A DNA stretch of 64,000 nucleotides, taken from the NCBI RefSeq assembly GCF_025311495.1, contig NZ_CP104398.1, positions 930,001 through 994,000 on the forward strand. The letters run 5' to 3'. Under the pieces are notes generated by a model. It saw nothing but the letters and a program-made list of their open reading frames with translations. It did not search any database and was not told the origin of the DNA. This DNA is from Limosilactobacillus oris. Its GTDB lineage: Bacteria > Bacillota > Bacilli > Lactobacillales > Lactobacillaceae. The position numbers and the translations under genes are program-made. The number at the start of each line of letters is the position of its first letter. Positions within the stretch are counted from its first letter, which is position 1. Below, in pieces: positions 42,484 through 51,164 of this stretch.

Positions 42484-45066
42484 ATGCAAACACTTGGTAA
42501 GCACCTGGTTACCTGGTGGGAAAAATATTCTCGAATAATCAAACTCCTATTCATCACTTCAGTCCTCATCTTTGTCATCCACGCCCTTGGCAACTTCTTT
42601 AAGACCGTTAAGTGGCAGCAAGTCGGCACGGGCCTGGCGAACCTCTCCTGGGCGAACATTGTCCTCCTCTTCGTCGCCGGCTGTGTCGCCGTGGTTCCAA
42701 TGCTCGGGTATGACTTTGCAATCCTTCACTTTCTGCCAGGCAAGTTTAACAAGTCCTACGTTATCCGCTGCGGCTGGATTACCAACACCCTAACTAACAT
42801 CGCCGGTTTCGGGGGAATCCTCGGGGCCACGCTGCGGGCCTACTTTTACCGCAAAAACGCTAGTAAAAAGGAAATCCTGCTGGCAATCTCTAAAATTGCG
42901 GTCTTCCTCCTCTCCGGCCTGTCAATTCTCTGCTGGATTGCCTTAATCATCATGTTTGGCTTTCATGACGGCGGGCACTTCAACCAGTACTCAATCTGGC
43001 TCATCGGTGGCGGCCTCTACTTCCCAGTCGTCTTCTATTTTACGGTCGTCAATAACAATAAACTCTTCAAGGAAGTTACCCCCAAGCTAGAAGCATTCAT
43101 CGTCGGCAGCTCGACCCTGGAATGGCTCTTTGTGGCCCTCTTCTTCCTCCTGGTCGGCTGGTGCCTCGGGGTCCGGGAAAACCTCATTAACGTCCTGCCC
43201 CTTTACGCGGTCGCCCAGGTGCTGGGGGTCTTGTCAATGATTCCTGGTGCCCTGGGATCCTTTGATGTCATGATGATTTTTGAGCTCTCCTTATTAGGGG
43301 TACCGCGGACCACCATTGTCATCTGGCTCCTGCTTTTCCGGATTTTCTACTACATCGTTCCGTTGTTACTGGCCGGCCTGATGTTCGTCCATAACCTAGC
43401 CCGCCAGGTCAACGATTTCTTTGACGGGCTGCCGCTAATGCTGCTGCGCAAGGCGGCCTATTACCTAATTACCGCCTTCATGTACCTGTCCGGAATCCTG
43501 ATGCTTTTGACCGCTTCCATTCCCGACCTCACCGCGGAAAATAAAATTGTCCAAAAGCTGTACCCCTACACTTTCTTCTTTATCCACCAGCTGACTACGG
43601 TTCTTTTTGCCATCGCCATGCTGGCCTGCGCACGGGGATTACAATCCAAGGTGCGGCGGGCCTACCTGCCGACTTTGCTGCTCCTCCTGATTGGGATTGC
43701 TAATACCATTTGGAACCTCGGAACCCTCCGGCTGACCATCTACCTGGCAATCGTCTTCCTGCTAGTCCTGATGTCCCGTCACGTTTTGTACCGGAAGAAA
43801 TTACAGTACTCCATCGGTAAGTTTGCCATTGACGGCCTGATTTTCGCCGGCAGTTTCATCCTGTACGTCCTCGTCGGCGTGATCAACGCTCCCCAGTACA
43901 TGAGCAAGCACCACATTCCGAGCTTCCTCTTCTTCCCCGGTGAAAAGGTCTGGTTATCCGGACTATTGGGGCTCGGTTTAGGACTGCTCCTGATGTTCAT
44001 CATTATCCGCTACTTTATTGCTGGCTTTGACCCCTTCAACCACGTGCGGAGTTTCAACGCCGACCGGGTCCGGACCGTCATCGACCAGTTTGGCGGGAGT
44101 GAAACCAGTCACCTGGCCTTCTTACGTGATAAAAACATCTACTTCTACCAGCAGGACGGCCAAGACCAGCTGTTCATCATGTACCGGCGAAAATACGACC
44201 GGCTAGTGGTCATGGGCGACCCGGTTGGTAACCAGGCTGTCCTCCGCGACGCCATCCGGAAATTTGTCCGCACTGCCGATGAGTATGATTATGAGATTGT
44301 CTTTTACGAAGTTTCAAGTGACCTTACCCTGCTGCTGCACGAATTTGGCTTTGACTTTATCAAGATTGGGGAAAGCGGTCTGGTTACCTTGGCTGACTTC
44401 ACCCTGGCTGGTAAGAAGCAGCGCTCGCAGCGGGCTCTGATGCACAAGTTTGACCGGGAAGGCTACCAGTTTAGCGTCGTCCAGCCGCCGTTTGATGACC
44501 AGCTAATGCAAGAGCTCAAACGGGTTTCCGACAGCTGGCTGGGCGAGCAGGTCGAAAAGGGCTTCTCGCTGGGCTTCTTTGACCCTTACTACATCAGCCA
44601 GGCCCCCGTCGGCTTGGTCCGGGATAAGGACGGTAAGCTGGTTGCCTTTGCCACCTTCATGCCAACGGGTGGCAAGGAGGTCCTGACCATCGACCTGATG
44701 CGGCACAGCAAGGACGCCCCGTCAGGAATCATGGACAAGATCTTCATCAGTATGTACCAGTACGGTCAAGAAAATGGCTATACCTACTTTGACCTCGGGA
44801 TGGCGCCCCTTTCCAACGTTGGTGAATACCAATTCAGCTTCATTGAAGAAAAGGTCGCCCACTTCATCTACGAGTATGGCTACCACCTCTACGGCTTCCA
44901 AGGTTTGCGCCGCTACAAGGATAAGTACGCATCCATCTGGTCGCCCCGCTACATTGCCTACCGCAAGAAGAATTCACTGGTAGCAAATATGCTGATTGTC
45001 GTTAGCGTCGTCAACCAACGGATCGACCAGCAGAAGCGCCACCTCTGGATGTGGTGGTTGAAGTAG
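42484..45066 (+). CDS. mprF: Phosphatidylglycerol lysyltransferase MprF
   Basis: 860 residues, full length. It transfers lysine from Lys-tRNA to phosphatidylglycerol and flips the product, reducing sensitivity to cationic peptides. About 14 hydrophobic helices in the first 520 residues form the flippase and the synthase membrane part. The cytosolic C-terminal DUF2156 domain (about 535-850) shows VVMGDPVGN, SDSWLGEQVEKGFSLGFFD and YFDLGMAPLSN. GGGGGAG precedes ATG. Monocistronic, ending at repeat copy C. Confidence 0.95.
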   Translation: MQTLGKHLVTWWEKYSRIIKLLFITSVLIFVIHALGNFFKTVKWQQVGTGLANLSWANIVLLFVAGCVAVVPMLGYDFAILHFLPGKFNKSYVIRCGWITNTLTNIAGFGGILGATLRAYFYRKNASKKEILLAISKIAVFLLSGLSILCWIALIIMFGFHDGGHFNQYSIWLIGGGLYFPVVFYFTVVNNNKLFKEVTPKLEAFIVGSSTLEWLFVALFFLLVGWCLGVRENLINVLPLYAVAQVLGVLSMIPGALGSFDVMMIFELSLLGVPRTTIVIWLLLFRIFYYIVPLLLAGLMFVHNLARQVNDFFDGLPLMLLRKAAYYLITAFMYLSGILMLLTASIPDLTAENKIVQKLYPYTFFFIHQLTTVLFAIAMLACARGLQSKVRRAYLPTLLLLLIGIANTIWNLGTLRLTIYLAIVFLLVLMSRHVLYRKKLQYSIGKFAIDGLIFAGSFILYVLVGVINAPQYMSKHHIPSFLFFPGEKVWLSGLLGLGLGLLLMFIIIRYFIAGFDPFNHVRSFNADRVRTVIDQFGGSETSHLAFLRDKNIYFYQQDGQDQLFIMYRRKYDRLVVMGDPVGNQAVLRDAIRKFVRTADEYDYEIVFYEVSSDLTLLLHEFGFDFIKIGESGLVTLADFTLAGKKQRSQRALMHKFDREGYQFSVVQPPFDDQLMQELKRVSDSWLGEQVEKGFSLGFFDPYYISQAPVGLVRDKDGKLVAFATFMPTGGKEVLTIDLMRHSKDAPSGIMDKIFISMYQYGQENGYTYFDLGMAPLSNVGEYQFSFIEEKVAHFIYEYGYHLYGFQGLRRYKDKYASIWSPRYIAYRKKNSLVANMLIVVSVVNQRIDQQKRHLWMWWLK

Positions 45067-45072
45067 ACACTG

Positions 45073-45260
45073 GAGAGTGGGACAGAACTAGCTTGTCTAG
45101 TTCGTCATCCCACCTCCGCAAGGATGGCTACGACGCGCAGCTAGCCTATTTGGGGTTGGTCAAATGCTGATTTATCAGCGTTTGAACTGCCAGCCAGCTA
45201 CTGCGCTGAGGCATTACTAACTTTAAAATATTGAAGAGGCTGAGTTAATTCCCAGCCCCT
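45073..45260 (+). repeat. Dispersed intergenic repeat, copy C
   Basis: Begins with a hairpin (GTGGGACAGAACTAG with CTAGTTC...TCCCAC, about 45077-45113), then CGCGCAGCTAGCC, the inverted repeat GGTCAAATGCTGA...TCAGCGTTTGAAC, CCAGCCAGCTACTGCGC and GAGTTAATTCCCAGCC. Lies between the convergent mprF and choloylglycine-hydrolase-family genes. The terminal hairpin is imperfect here (GAGGCTG with CAGCCCC). Confidence 0.8.
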
Positions 45261-45273
45261 ATTTACATCCTCG

Positions 45274-46251
45274 TTATTTAATTTCCCGCACCGTCAAGCG
45301 GTCGGGCAGGTGGTAGACCTTGGGCCGGGTCCACGCCAGCATCTCGTCCGTTAACTGCAACTTGGTAGTATCACCCCGGTGGTAGGACTGGAAGTAATAC
45401 TCCCGGCTTTCCGCCACCGTCACGGACCGGTACACCGAATAAGTCGGCTGGTGACGGCGGTTTTGGGGAACGGTGACGCTGTCTAACAGGTGAAACTCAC
45501 TGGTCACTCCCGCCAGCTTGTCAGTCGGCACGTCTGCCCGTTCACGGAGGTAAGCAGCCCGGATAAAACGGGCACTTGGTGAATAATAGCCAGGCGGATT
45601 GGCCTTGCCGGAGAGCCGGCCGGTTGTCACCCGGGTCGTATTCAACGGCACTTTCCCTGCCCGGAAGGCTGGCGTAAAATCAACGTACTTCTCCATCTGA
45701 CGGAGCTGGCGCTCATAGTCAGGACTATTAGTCACCACGCCGAGGGGATTTTCAATCACCCGCATCGGTTGCCGGGTTGGTTCCACCACCACTACTCGGC
45801 CAGTCGGGTCAGCGAGGGCGAAGTGCATCTCAGACTTGCCAAACTTTATATCGTTGTGCACGTCACTCATTAACTCAATCTCCGCCAGGTGGTCGACCAA
45901 GTCCGCCACCGACTTGAAATTGCCCAGCAGGTAGAGGACAAATTCATAGGCCGCCAGCTGGACCTTAGCGGGATTCGGCTCGTCAACCAGGCGGGCCCCG
46001 TTATCGAAAGTCAGTTTCTGAGCCATCAAACCATACTCATTGACGCCATCAGAAAGGTCAGCCCGACTTGCGGACAGACTCCCGCCACCGACCAGGGCAT
46101 ACTTATTTTCATAAACCCGATGGTGGTAAACCGACGCCCATTTAAAGTGCTGGGGTAAGAATAGCGGTGAGACGGCTAGCACCGGCCAGTCCATCGTCCG
46201 AGCCAGTAAGTGGGTTCGGTCCAAAGTAACCTGGTAAATACTCGTACACAT
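45274..46251 (-). CDS. Choloylglycine hydrolase-family amidase (bile salt hydrolase / penicillin acylase type)
   Basis: 325 residues. The N-terminal nucleophile is Cys2, exposed after Met removal (MCTSIYQ). RTMDW (about 18-22), VTNSPDYE (near 175) and the Arg in NTTRVTTGRLSG (near 215) match the family active site. AGGAGG is 7 bp before this ATG, so the longer N-terminus is rejected. It hydrolyses linear amides; bile salts, penicillin V or acyl-homoserine lactones are all possible substrates in the family. Adjacent mprF also fits surface and host stress, but this is only suggestive. Confidence 0.88.
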   Translation of the reverse strand: MCTSIYQVTLDRTHLLARTMDWPVLAVSPLFLPQHFKWASVYHHRVYENKYALVGGGSLSASRADLSDGVNEYGLMAQKLTFDNGARLVDEPNPAKVQLAAYEFVLYLLGNFKSVADLVDHLAEIELMSDVHNDIKFGKSEMHFALADPTGRVVVVEPTRQPMRVIENPLGVVTNSPDYERQLRQMEKYVDFTPAFRAGKVPLNTTRVTTGRLSGKANPPGYYSPSARFIRAAYLRERADVPTDKLAGVTSEFHLLDSVTVPQNRRHQPTYSVYRSVTVAESREYYFQSYHRGDTTKLQLTDEMLAWTRPKVYHLPDRLTVREIK

Positions 46252-46326
46252 TGCGTTCCCTCCTTTCACTTAATTATTATAAGGAGTTTTGGGGAGGTGC
46301 CAATTAATATGTCCCGGGAAATAATT

Positions 46327-46379
46327 AAGGGTCCCGTGGGAAATTGGAGGCAAACCACCTCAGTTCTCGCAGGACCCTT
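46327..46379 (-). other. Structured intergenic element, probable terminator
   Basis: 8-bp outer stem AAGGGTCC/GGACCCTT with an inner GAGG/CCTC hairpin; weak T content follows on the minus strand. Lies between the PfpI stop and the amidase gene. Confidence 0.45.
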
Positions 46380-46390
46380 TAGTCTCACTT

Positions 46391-46963
46391 TTATTTTTGC
46401 TCCATCAAATAATCATACAGCATCTCGTGCTTGATCTGCTTAGTATCCAGGCCGAGCACTTCGGCAATCCGGAAGGCGAACGCCATGGCCGTTGCTGGCC
46501 CCCGGCTGGTAACAACCTTGCCGCCTTCGTCAACGACCGTAATGTCTTCCTTGAAGTGGGCATCGGTTGCCAGCTGAGCAATTTTCTTCTCAAAGCCTGG
46601 GAAGCAGGTGTAGTCGCAGTGATCCAGCAGGCCATACGTAGCCAGGGCGGTCGGGGCCGCGCACATTGCCGCGTTCCACTTGCCCGCTACGTTCCGCTGC
46701 CGCATCAAGTCTGCCAGCTGCTTATTGGCGCTCAACTTTTGGGCACCACCGCGGCCACCCGGAAAGGCGACCAGGTCGTAGTCCAGCAAGTGGTCATCCA
46801 GGACCGTATCACAGGTCAATTCAATCTGGTGGGCACCCGGGACTACTTGGCCCTCTAAGCCAACCATTGTGACTTCGACCCCCATTCGCCGCAGAACATC
46901 CACAATCGTTAGTCCCTCGACTTCTTCACAACCAGGTGCAAACACAACTGCTACTTTTGTCAA
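46391..46963 (-). CDS. DJ-1/PfpI-family protein
   Basis: 190 residues. Starts TKVAVVFAPGCEEVEGL, as in YajL/DJ-1 proteins. The nucleophile elbow is NAAMCAAPTAL (Cys near 101), with a Glu in the N-terminal motif. The family covers deglycases, chaperones and oxidative stress proteins, so the biochemical role is open. Start TTG 46963 has GAGGT 7 bp upstream; the GTG at 46972 overlaps that site. It follows an alpha/beta hydrolase after 18 bp, so both are one operon. Confidence 0.87.
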   Translation of the reverse strand: MTKVAVVFAPGCEEVEGLTIVDVLRRMGVEVTMVGLEGQVVPGAHQIELTCDTVLDDHLLDYDLVAFPGGRGGAQKLSANKQLADLMRQRNVAGKWNAAMCAAPTALATYGLLDHCDYTCFPGFEKKIAQLATDAHFKEDITVVDEGGKVVTSRGPATAMAFAFRIAEVLGLDTKQIKHEMLYDYLMEQK

Positions 46964-46981
46964 GATAATCACCTCATCAAG

Positions 46982-47968
46982 CTACTTGTTCACTACTTTA
47001 ACAACCATTTCCATTACCGCGTCCGCTTCTGGAATCTGATAGAGCGGGTAAATGTGAAACAGGCGCCGGCCGACATGGTAGTCCACCGGTATCTGAGCAT
47101 CCCGTAGCTTTTGAACGAGCGCGTTAACATCAGGGTACATTATTTCCCGGGTTCCTGCAACTAAATGGATGTCACGGACCTGGTCCAGGTTGCCATAAAG
47201 CGGGCTTAGGCGGTAGTCACGGTGATTGACATCCCCAGCCCATAACTGGCCGATTTGCCGAAGACCCCAGCTGGCCAGGGTGACATCGGCTTCTTCATAC
47301 TTTGCTACCAACGGGTTTTGCAGGTCCAGGTCCAGCCACGGGGAAAAGAGAATTAAGTGCCCCGGCTGCGGCAGCCCCCGTTGGCCAAGGTATTCACTAA
47401 AGCCCAGTGCCAGCCCCCCGCCAGCCGAATCGCCCATCAGGGTAATATCACTTGCAGGCAGGTTCTCATACAGGCTGATATACAGCTCAGCCAGCTGCTG
47501 GTAGGCCGCCCGAAAGTTGTTATTAGGCGCCAGGGGGTAGAGTGGCACAATCACGCGGGCCCGAGTGCGCTGGGCCAGCCGGTTCAAGTACTCCCAATGG
47601 GTCTTGTCGGGCTGTTGGAGGTAGGCCCCACCTGCTAAATAAACGATTGTCCGCTGTCCGGCCCCCTGCTCATTCAAGGTATAGATTGGCATCCCATCCT
47701 GTAAGGCCTGATGGAGCCGTACCGTAAACTGCACGTCCGGCATCACGTAAGCCTGGCTGTTAGCCTGCCGGGACGCAGCAACCAGCTGAGCAAAAGCCTG
47801 GGGGTCCGCTAAGGCGTGTTTGAAGCCGCTCAGTTGGATTCCCATTTCCACAAAGGTCGACTTGTTAGAACGGTTGTGACCACAGCGACGCAGCTCCTTC
47901 ATGCTTGATTCAAAGTTGTCGGCAACCCGGCCGGCAATTCCCGACCGCCATAATTTCAATCGTTCCAT
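46982..47968 (-). CDS. Alpha/beta hydrolase, hormone-sensitive lipase family
   Basis: 328 residues. The oxyanion motif is LAGGAYLQ (near 110), where the family usually has HGGG, so the first His is replaced. The nucleophile motif is GDSAGGGLAL (Ser near 183), with an acid in DVNALVQ and a His in RRLFHIYPLY. Likely an esterase of short acyl chains. GGAG is 10 bp before ATG. First gene of the operon with the DJ-1/PfpI protein. Confidence 0.87.
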   Translation of the reverse strand: MERLKLWRSGIAGRVADNFESSMKELRRCGHNRSNKSTFVEMGIQLSGFKHALADPQAFAQLVAASRQANSQAYVMPDVQFTVRLHQALQDGMPIYTLNEQGAGQRTIVYLAGGAYLQQPDKTHWEYLNRLAQRTRARVIVPLYPLAPNNNFRAAYQQLAELYISLYENLPASDITLMGDSAGGGLALGFSEYLGQRGLPQPGHLILFSPWLDLDLQNPLVAKYEEADVTLASWGLRQIGQLWAGDVNHRDYRLSPLYGNLDQVRDIHLVAGTREIMYPDVNALVQKLRDAQIPVDYHVGRRLFHIYPLYQIPEADAVMEMVVKVVNK

Positions 47969-48073
47969 CACCCTGTCGCTCCTTTTTCCTGTTCTTTACT
48001 TACAATCGTAACACGCTTACTTATTCAATTTTGTTAAGATTTAATTTAGAATAGGGGCAAAGGAAGTGCTAGT

Positions 48074-49402
48074 ATGCATCAAGAATCATTATTTGCCCAG
48101 AGTAATTCAGGAGCGACGCCACTCGCTAACCGGGTCCGCCCCAGCACCCTCGCTGAATTTGTCGGCCAGCAGCACCTGATTGGTCCCCACCGGGTTCTCC
48201 GGGAGCTAATCGAAAACGACCAGCTCTCCTCGTTAATCTTCTGGGGACCACCCGGTGTCGGCAAAACCACCCTGGCAGAAATCATCGCCCAGCAGACCAA
48301 GGCCCACTTCGTCACCTTCTCCGCGGTTACGAGCAGCATTAAAGATATTCGTAAGCTCATGCAGGAAGCCGAGCAGAACCGGGAATATGGTGAGCGCACC
48401 ATCTGCTTCATTGACGAAATCCACCGTTTCAACAAGGCCCAGCAGGATGCTTTTTTACCCTTCGTCGAGCGGGGCAGTATCATCCTGATCGGCGCCACGA
48501 CCGAAAACCCGTCCTTTGAGATCAACTCCGCCCTGCTCAGCCGGTGTAAGGTCTTCGTCCTCAAATCCCTGACTACCGCCGACCTAGAGGAGGTCATCAA
48601 ACGGGCCTTGGCTCACCCCGCGGCCTTTCCCAAGCTGGAAGTGGACTGTCAGCCCGACGCCATCCACCTGATTGCCCAGTTCGCCAACGGGGACGCCCGG
48701 GTTGCCCTGAACACCCTCGAGATGGCAGTCCTCAATGGCAAACGCGAGGGCAAAAAGGTCACCATCACCGAACAAGACCTCAGTCAGCTCATCAACACCA
48801 AGTCCCTGCGCTACGACAAGCACGACGAGGAACACTATAACATCATCTCTGCCCTCCACAAGTCGATGCGCAACAGTGACGTCGATGCGGCGGTCTACTG
48901 GTGTTCCCGAATGCTGGACGGCGGCGAAGACCCGCTCTACATTGCCCGGCGGCTAGTTCGCTTTGCCAGTGAGGACATCGGTCTGGCCGATACCAACGCC
49001 CTGAACGTCGCTATCAACGCTTTTCAGGCCTGCCAATTTCTGGGGATGCCCGAATGTGACGTCCACCTGACGGAGTGCGTGATTTACCTTGCCTGTGCGC
49101 CCAAGTCAAACGCCGTTTACGTCGCCCGTCAGCGGGCCAAACGGATCATCAAGAAAACGGGCAACCTTCCCGTTCCCCTGCAAATCCGTAATGCTCCCAC
49201 CAAGCTGATGGCTGACCTGGGTTACGGCAAGGGCTACCAATATGCCCATGACAGCAAGGATAAGCTGACCACCATGACAACGATTCCCCCGGAAATTAAA
49301 AATGAGCGTTTCTACCAGCCAACCGCTTCTGGGCGGGAAGCCCGCTTCCAGGCCCGCCTGGCCCAGATCAAGCAGTGGCACGACCAGCATCCAGATAAAT
49401 AA
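48074..49402 (+). CDS. rarA: Replication-associated recombination protein RarA (MgsA)
   Basis: 442 residues, an AAA+ clamp-loader-like ATPase that acts at stalled forks. Walker A GPPGVGKTT (near 58), Walker B CFIDEIHRF (near 115), sensor 1 GATTENPSF and the arginine-finger SALLSRC are seen, then the tetramerisation domain (ALHKSMRNSDVDAA, RRLVRFASEDIG). AAAGGAA precedes ATG. Single gene with its own terminator. Confidence 0.95.
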   Translation: MHQESLFAQSNSGATPLANRVRPSTLAEFVGQQHLIGPHRVLRELIENDQLSSLIFWGPPGVGKTTLAEIIAQQTKAHFVTFSAVTSSIKDIRKLMQEAEQNREYGERTICFIDEIHRFNKAQQDAFLPFVERGSIILIGATTENPSFEINSALLSRCKVFVLKSLTTADLEEVIKRALAHPAAFPKLEVDCQPDAIHLIAQFANGDARVALNTLEMAVLNGKREGKKVTITEQDLSQLINTKSLRYDKHDEEHYNIISALHKSMRNSDVDAAVYWCSRMLDGGEDPLYIARRLVRFASEDIGLADTNALNVAINAFQACQFLGMPECDVHLTECVIYLACAPKSNAVYVARQRAKRIIKKTGNLPVPLQIRNAPTKLMADLGYGKGYQYAHDSKDKLTTMTTIPPEIKNERFYQPTASGREARFQARLAQIKQWHDQHPDK

Positions 49403-49415
49403 AGAAAGTGAGAAA

Positions 49416-49453
49416 AAACGCCTAAAATCGGCTATCGCTGATTTTAGGCGTTT
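49416..49453 (+). terminator. Terminator after rarA
   Basis: Stem AAACGCCTAAAATC with GATTTTAGGCGTTT (14 bp) plus an inner GCT/GCT loop region, followed by GTCTTT on the plus strand. Confidence 0.88.
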
Positions 49454-49605
49454 GTCTTTCGCCGCGCAGCTAGCCTCTGGGAACCTCCGCAAGGATGGCT
49501 AAGTAGGTCAAATGCTGATTTATCAGCGTTTGACCTACCAGCCAGCTACTGCGCTGAGGCATTACTAACTTTAAAACATTAAAGAGGTTGAGTTAATTCC
49601 CAGCC
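49451..49605 (+). repeat. Dispersed intergenic repeat, copy D
   Basis: Begins TTTGTCTTTCGCCGCGCAGC directly at the rarA terminator. It contains the longest inverted repeat of the family, TAGGTCAAATGCTGAT with ATCAGCGTTTGACCTA (about 49503-49536), then CCAGCCAGCTACTGCGCTG and GAGTTAATTCCCAGCC. Between convergent genes (rarA and the MFS pump). Confidence 0.82.
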
Positions 49606-49617
49606 CCGTCTTATTTA

Positions 49618-51093
49618 CTATTTAGCTTTTTTCGGATGACTCCGCAACGCTAATGGTACAACGATAAGTAACGATAGCACTATCAGGACCACCGCCGCGA
49701 TGACGATGTTCCGGTAACCGCTGTACAGGATCTGCCGCATCGTTGGCACCAGAGCGTGGGGCAGCTGGTTAGCCGTCTCCGCGTTGGAGAGCTTGTTTAG
49801 CATCCGCATCGTAATGTCACCGTGGTACTGCTGGACGCCCCGGAAGAGCTCCTGGTTTAAAATCACCCCGTAGACCGCTGCCATTAGGGTCTGGCTTAGG
49901 ATTCGCAAGAGGTAGCCCAGCGAGGTTGCAATCGGGACATCGCGGAGTTCCGCGTCGGTCTGGACGCTGATTTGCAAAATGTTGAAGACCAGTCCGACGC
50001 CGAAGCCTTCAAAGGCCCCCATCAGCAAAAGGAGCCAGAACGGCGCCCGCTGGCCACCCAACAGGATGCCGACAAAGGCGATGAAGATTGTTGACGCCCC
50101 GCAGGTGACCAGCCAGTACTTGCCCCAGCGGTCCTGGAGCAAAGGAACCAGCTCAGAGCCAATGAAGTTGGTCACGGCCCCGGGAATCTGGGTCATCCCC
50201 CCGAGGAGAGCGCTCAGGCCTAGTAGTCCCTGCGCCCACATCGGAATGTAGGTCACGAAGGCGATAAAGGACCCCCAGATAATCACGAAGAGCAGGAAGT
50301 CGATTACCAGTTCACGATTTTTAAACAGGCGGCTCGGCACGATCGGGTCGGCAGCCTGACTATCGACCCGCACCATCCAAACCAGGAGGAGCAGGCCAAT
50401 GACAAGGAGCAGGGTGACCAGCCAGCCGCTTGCACTGCCAATCAGCTGGACGGCCACTAGAATTGTCACCAGGCTCACCACCAGCAGACAGGCACCGAGG
50501 TAGTCAACCGGCTTCCCCGCCGCCTGCCGCTTGGGACTCTGGTAGAAAATCGCCACTAGGGTAATCGCTAGCAAAGCAATCGGGACGTTGACGTAGAAAA
50601 CCCAGTGCCAGCTCAGGGTATCCACAATCCAGCCACCAAGCAGGGGACCAATAATCGAGGCCGTTCCGAAACAGGCGCTGGAAATTCCGAGTACCGCGGC
50701 CCGTTTCCGCAGGTTCTGGTAAATCTCCGCATAGACAATAAAGGGGATGGTGTTCATCCCCCCGGCCCCAATCCCCATCACGGTCCGGGCGATGATGAAC
50801 CAGGTAATGTTCGGTGCCAGCCCCTGAAAGATGGCCCCGATGACAAACAGGACGGTAGCGGTGATGTAAGCCCGCTTATTACCCTGGTGCTCCCCCATCT
50901 TACTCCACAGCGGGGTTGCTACCGCCATTCCTAGCAGGAAGGTGGCAACGATCCAGCCCATGTACTGTAAACCGTGCAGGTCACTGGTGATGGCCGGCAG
51001 AGCCGTATTGACAATCGTCGCGTCCATCCCCGCCATGATGTTTGAAAGGAGGAGCGCCCCCGTAACTAATAATCTTCGTCGGTGATTTTCCAA
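49618..51093 (-). CDS. MFS multidrug efflux transporter, DHA2 family
   Basis: 491 residues, about 14 helices. MAGMDATIVNTALPAI in helix 1 (the Asp-containing motif D1), MGIGAGGMNTIPF (helix 4) and SIIGPLLGGWIVDTL (motif C) mark an EmrB/QacA-type drug/H+ antiporter. Start is TTG with AAGGAGG 7 bp upstream, a very strong site. A single gene, not paired with a DUF4811-like partner, unlike the pump at 39045. Confidence 0.9.
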   Translation of the reverse strand: MENHRRRLLVTGALLLSNIMAGMDATIVNTALPAITSDLHGLQYMGWIVATFLLGMAVATPLWSKMGEHQGNKRAYITATVLFVIGAIFQGLAPNITWFIIARTVMGIGAGGMNTIPFIVYAEIYQNLRKRAAVLGISSACFGTASIIGPLLGGWIVDTLSWHWVFYVNVPIALLAITLVAIFYQSPKRQAAGKPVDYLGACLLVVSLVTILVAVQLIGSASGWLVTLLLVIGLLLLVWMVRVDSQAADPIVPSRLFKNRELVIDFLLFVIIWGSFIAFVTYIPMWAQGLLGLSALLGGMTQIPGAVTNFIGSELVPLLQDRWGKYWLVTCGASTIFIAFVGILLGGQRAPFWLLLLMGAFEGFGVGLVFNILQISVQTDAELRDVPIATSLGYLLRILSQTLMAAVYGVILNQELFRGVQQYHGDITMRMLNKLSNAETANQLPHALVPTMRQILYSGYRNIVIAAVVLIVLSLLIVVPLALRSHPKKAK

Positions 51094-51124
51094 ACTGTTA
51101 CCTCCTTAAATTCTTACTCTCTAC

Positions 51125-51158
51125 AAAAAAGAAGGGTTCCTAACACAAGGCCCCTTCT
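51125..51158 (-). terminator. Terminator after the UDG gene
   Basis: 7-bp stem AGAAGGG/CCCTTCT, followed by TTTTTT on the minus strand. Confidence 0.75.
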
Positions 51159-51164
51159 GCTTAA

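Noticed and set aside
46327-46379. T-box leader for the amidase gene
   Set aside because: The RGGTGG-like string recalled a T-box, but the conserved AGGGTGGNACCGCG bulge and the specifier domain are not present.
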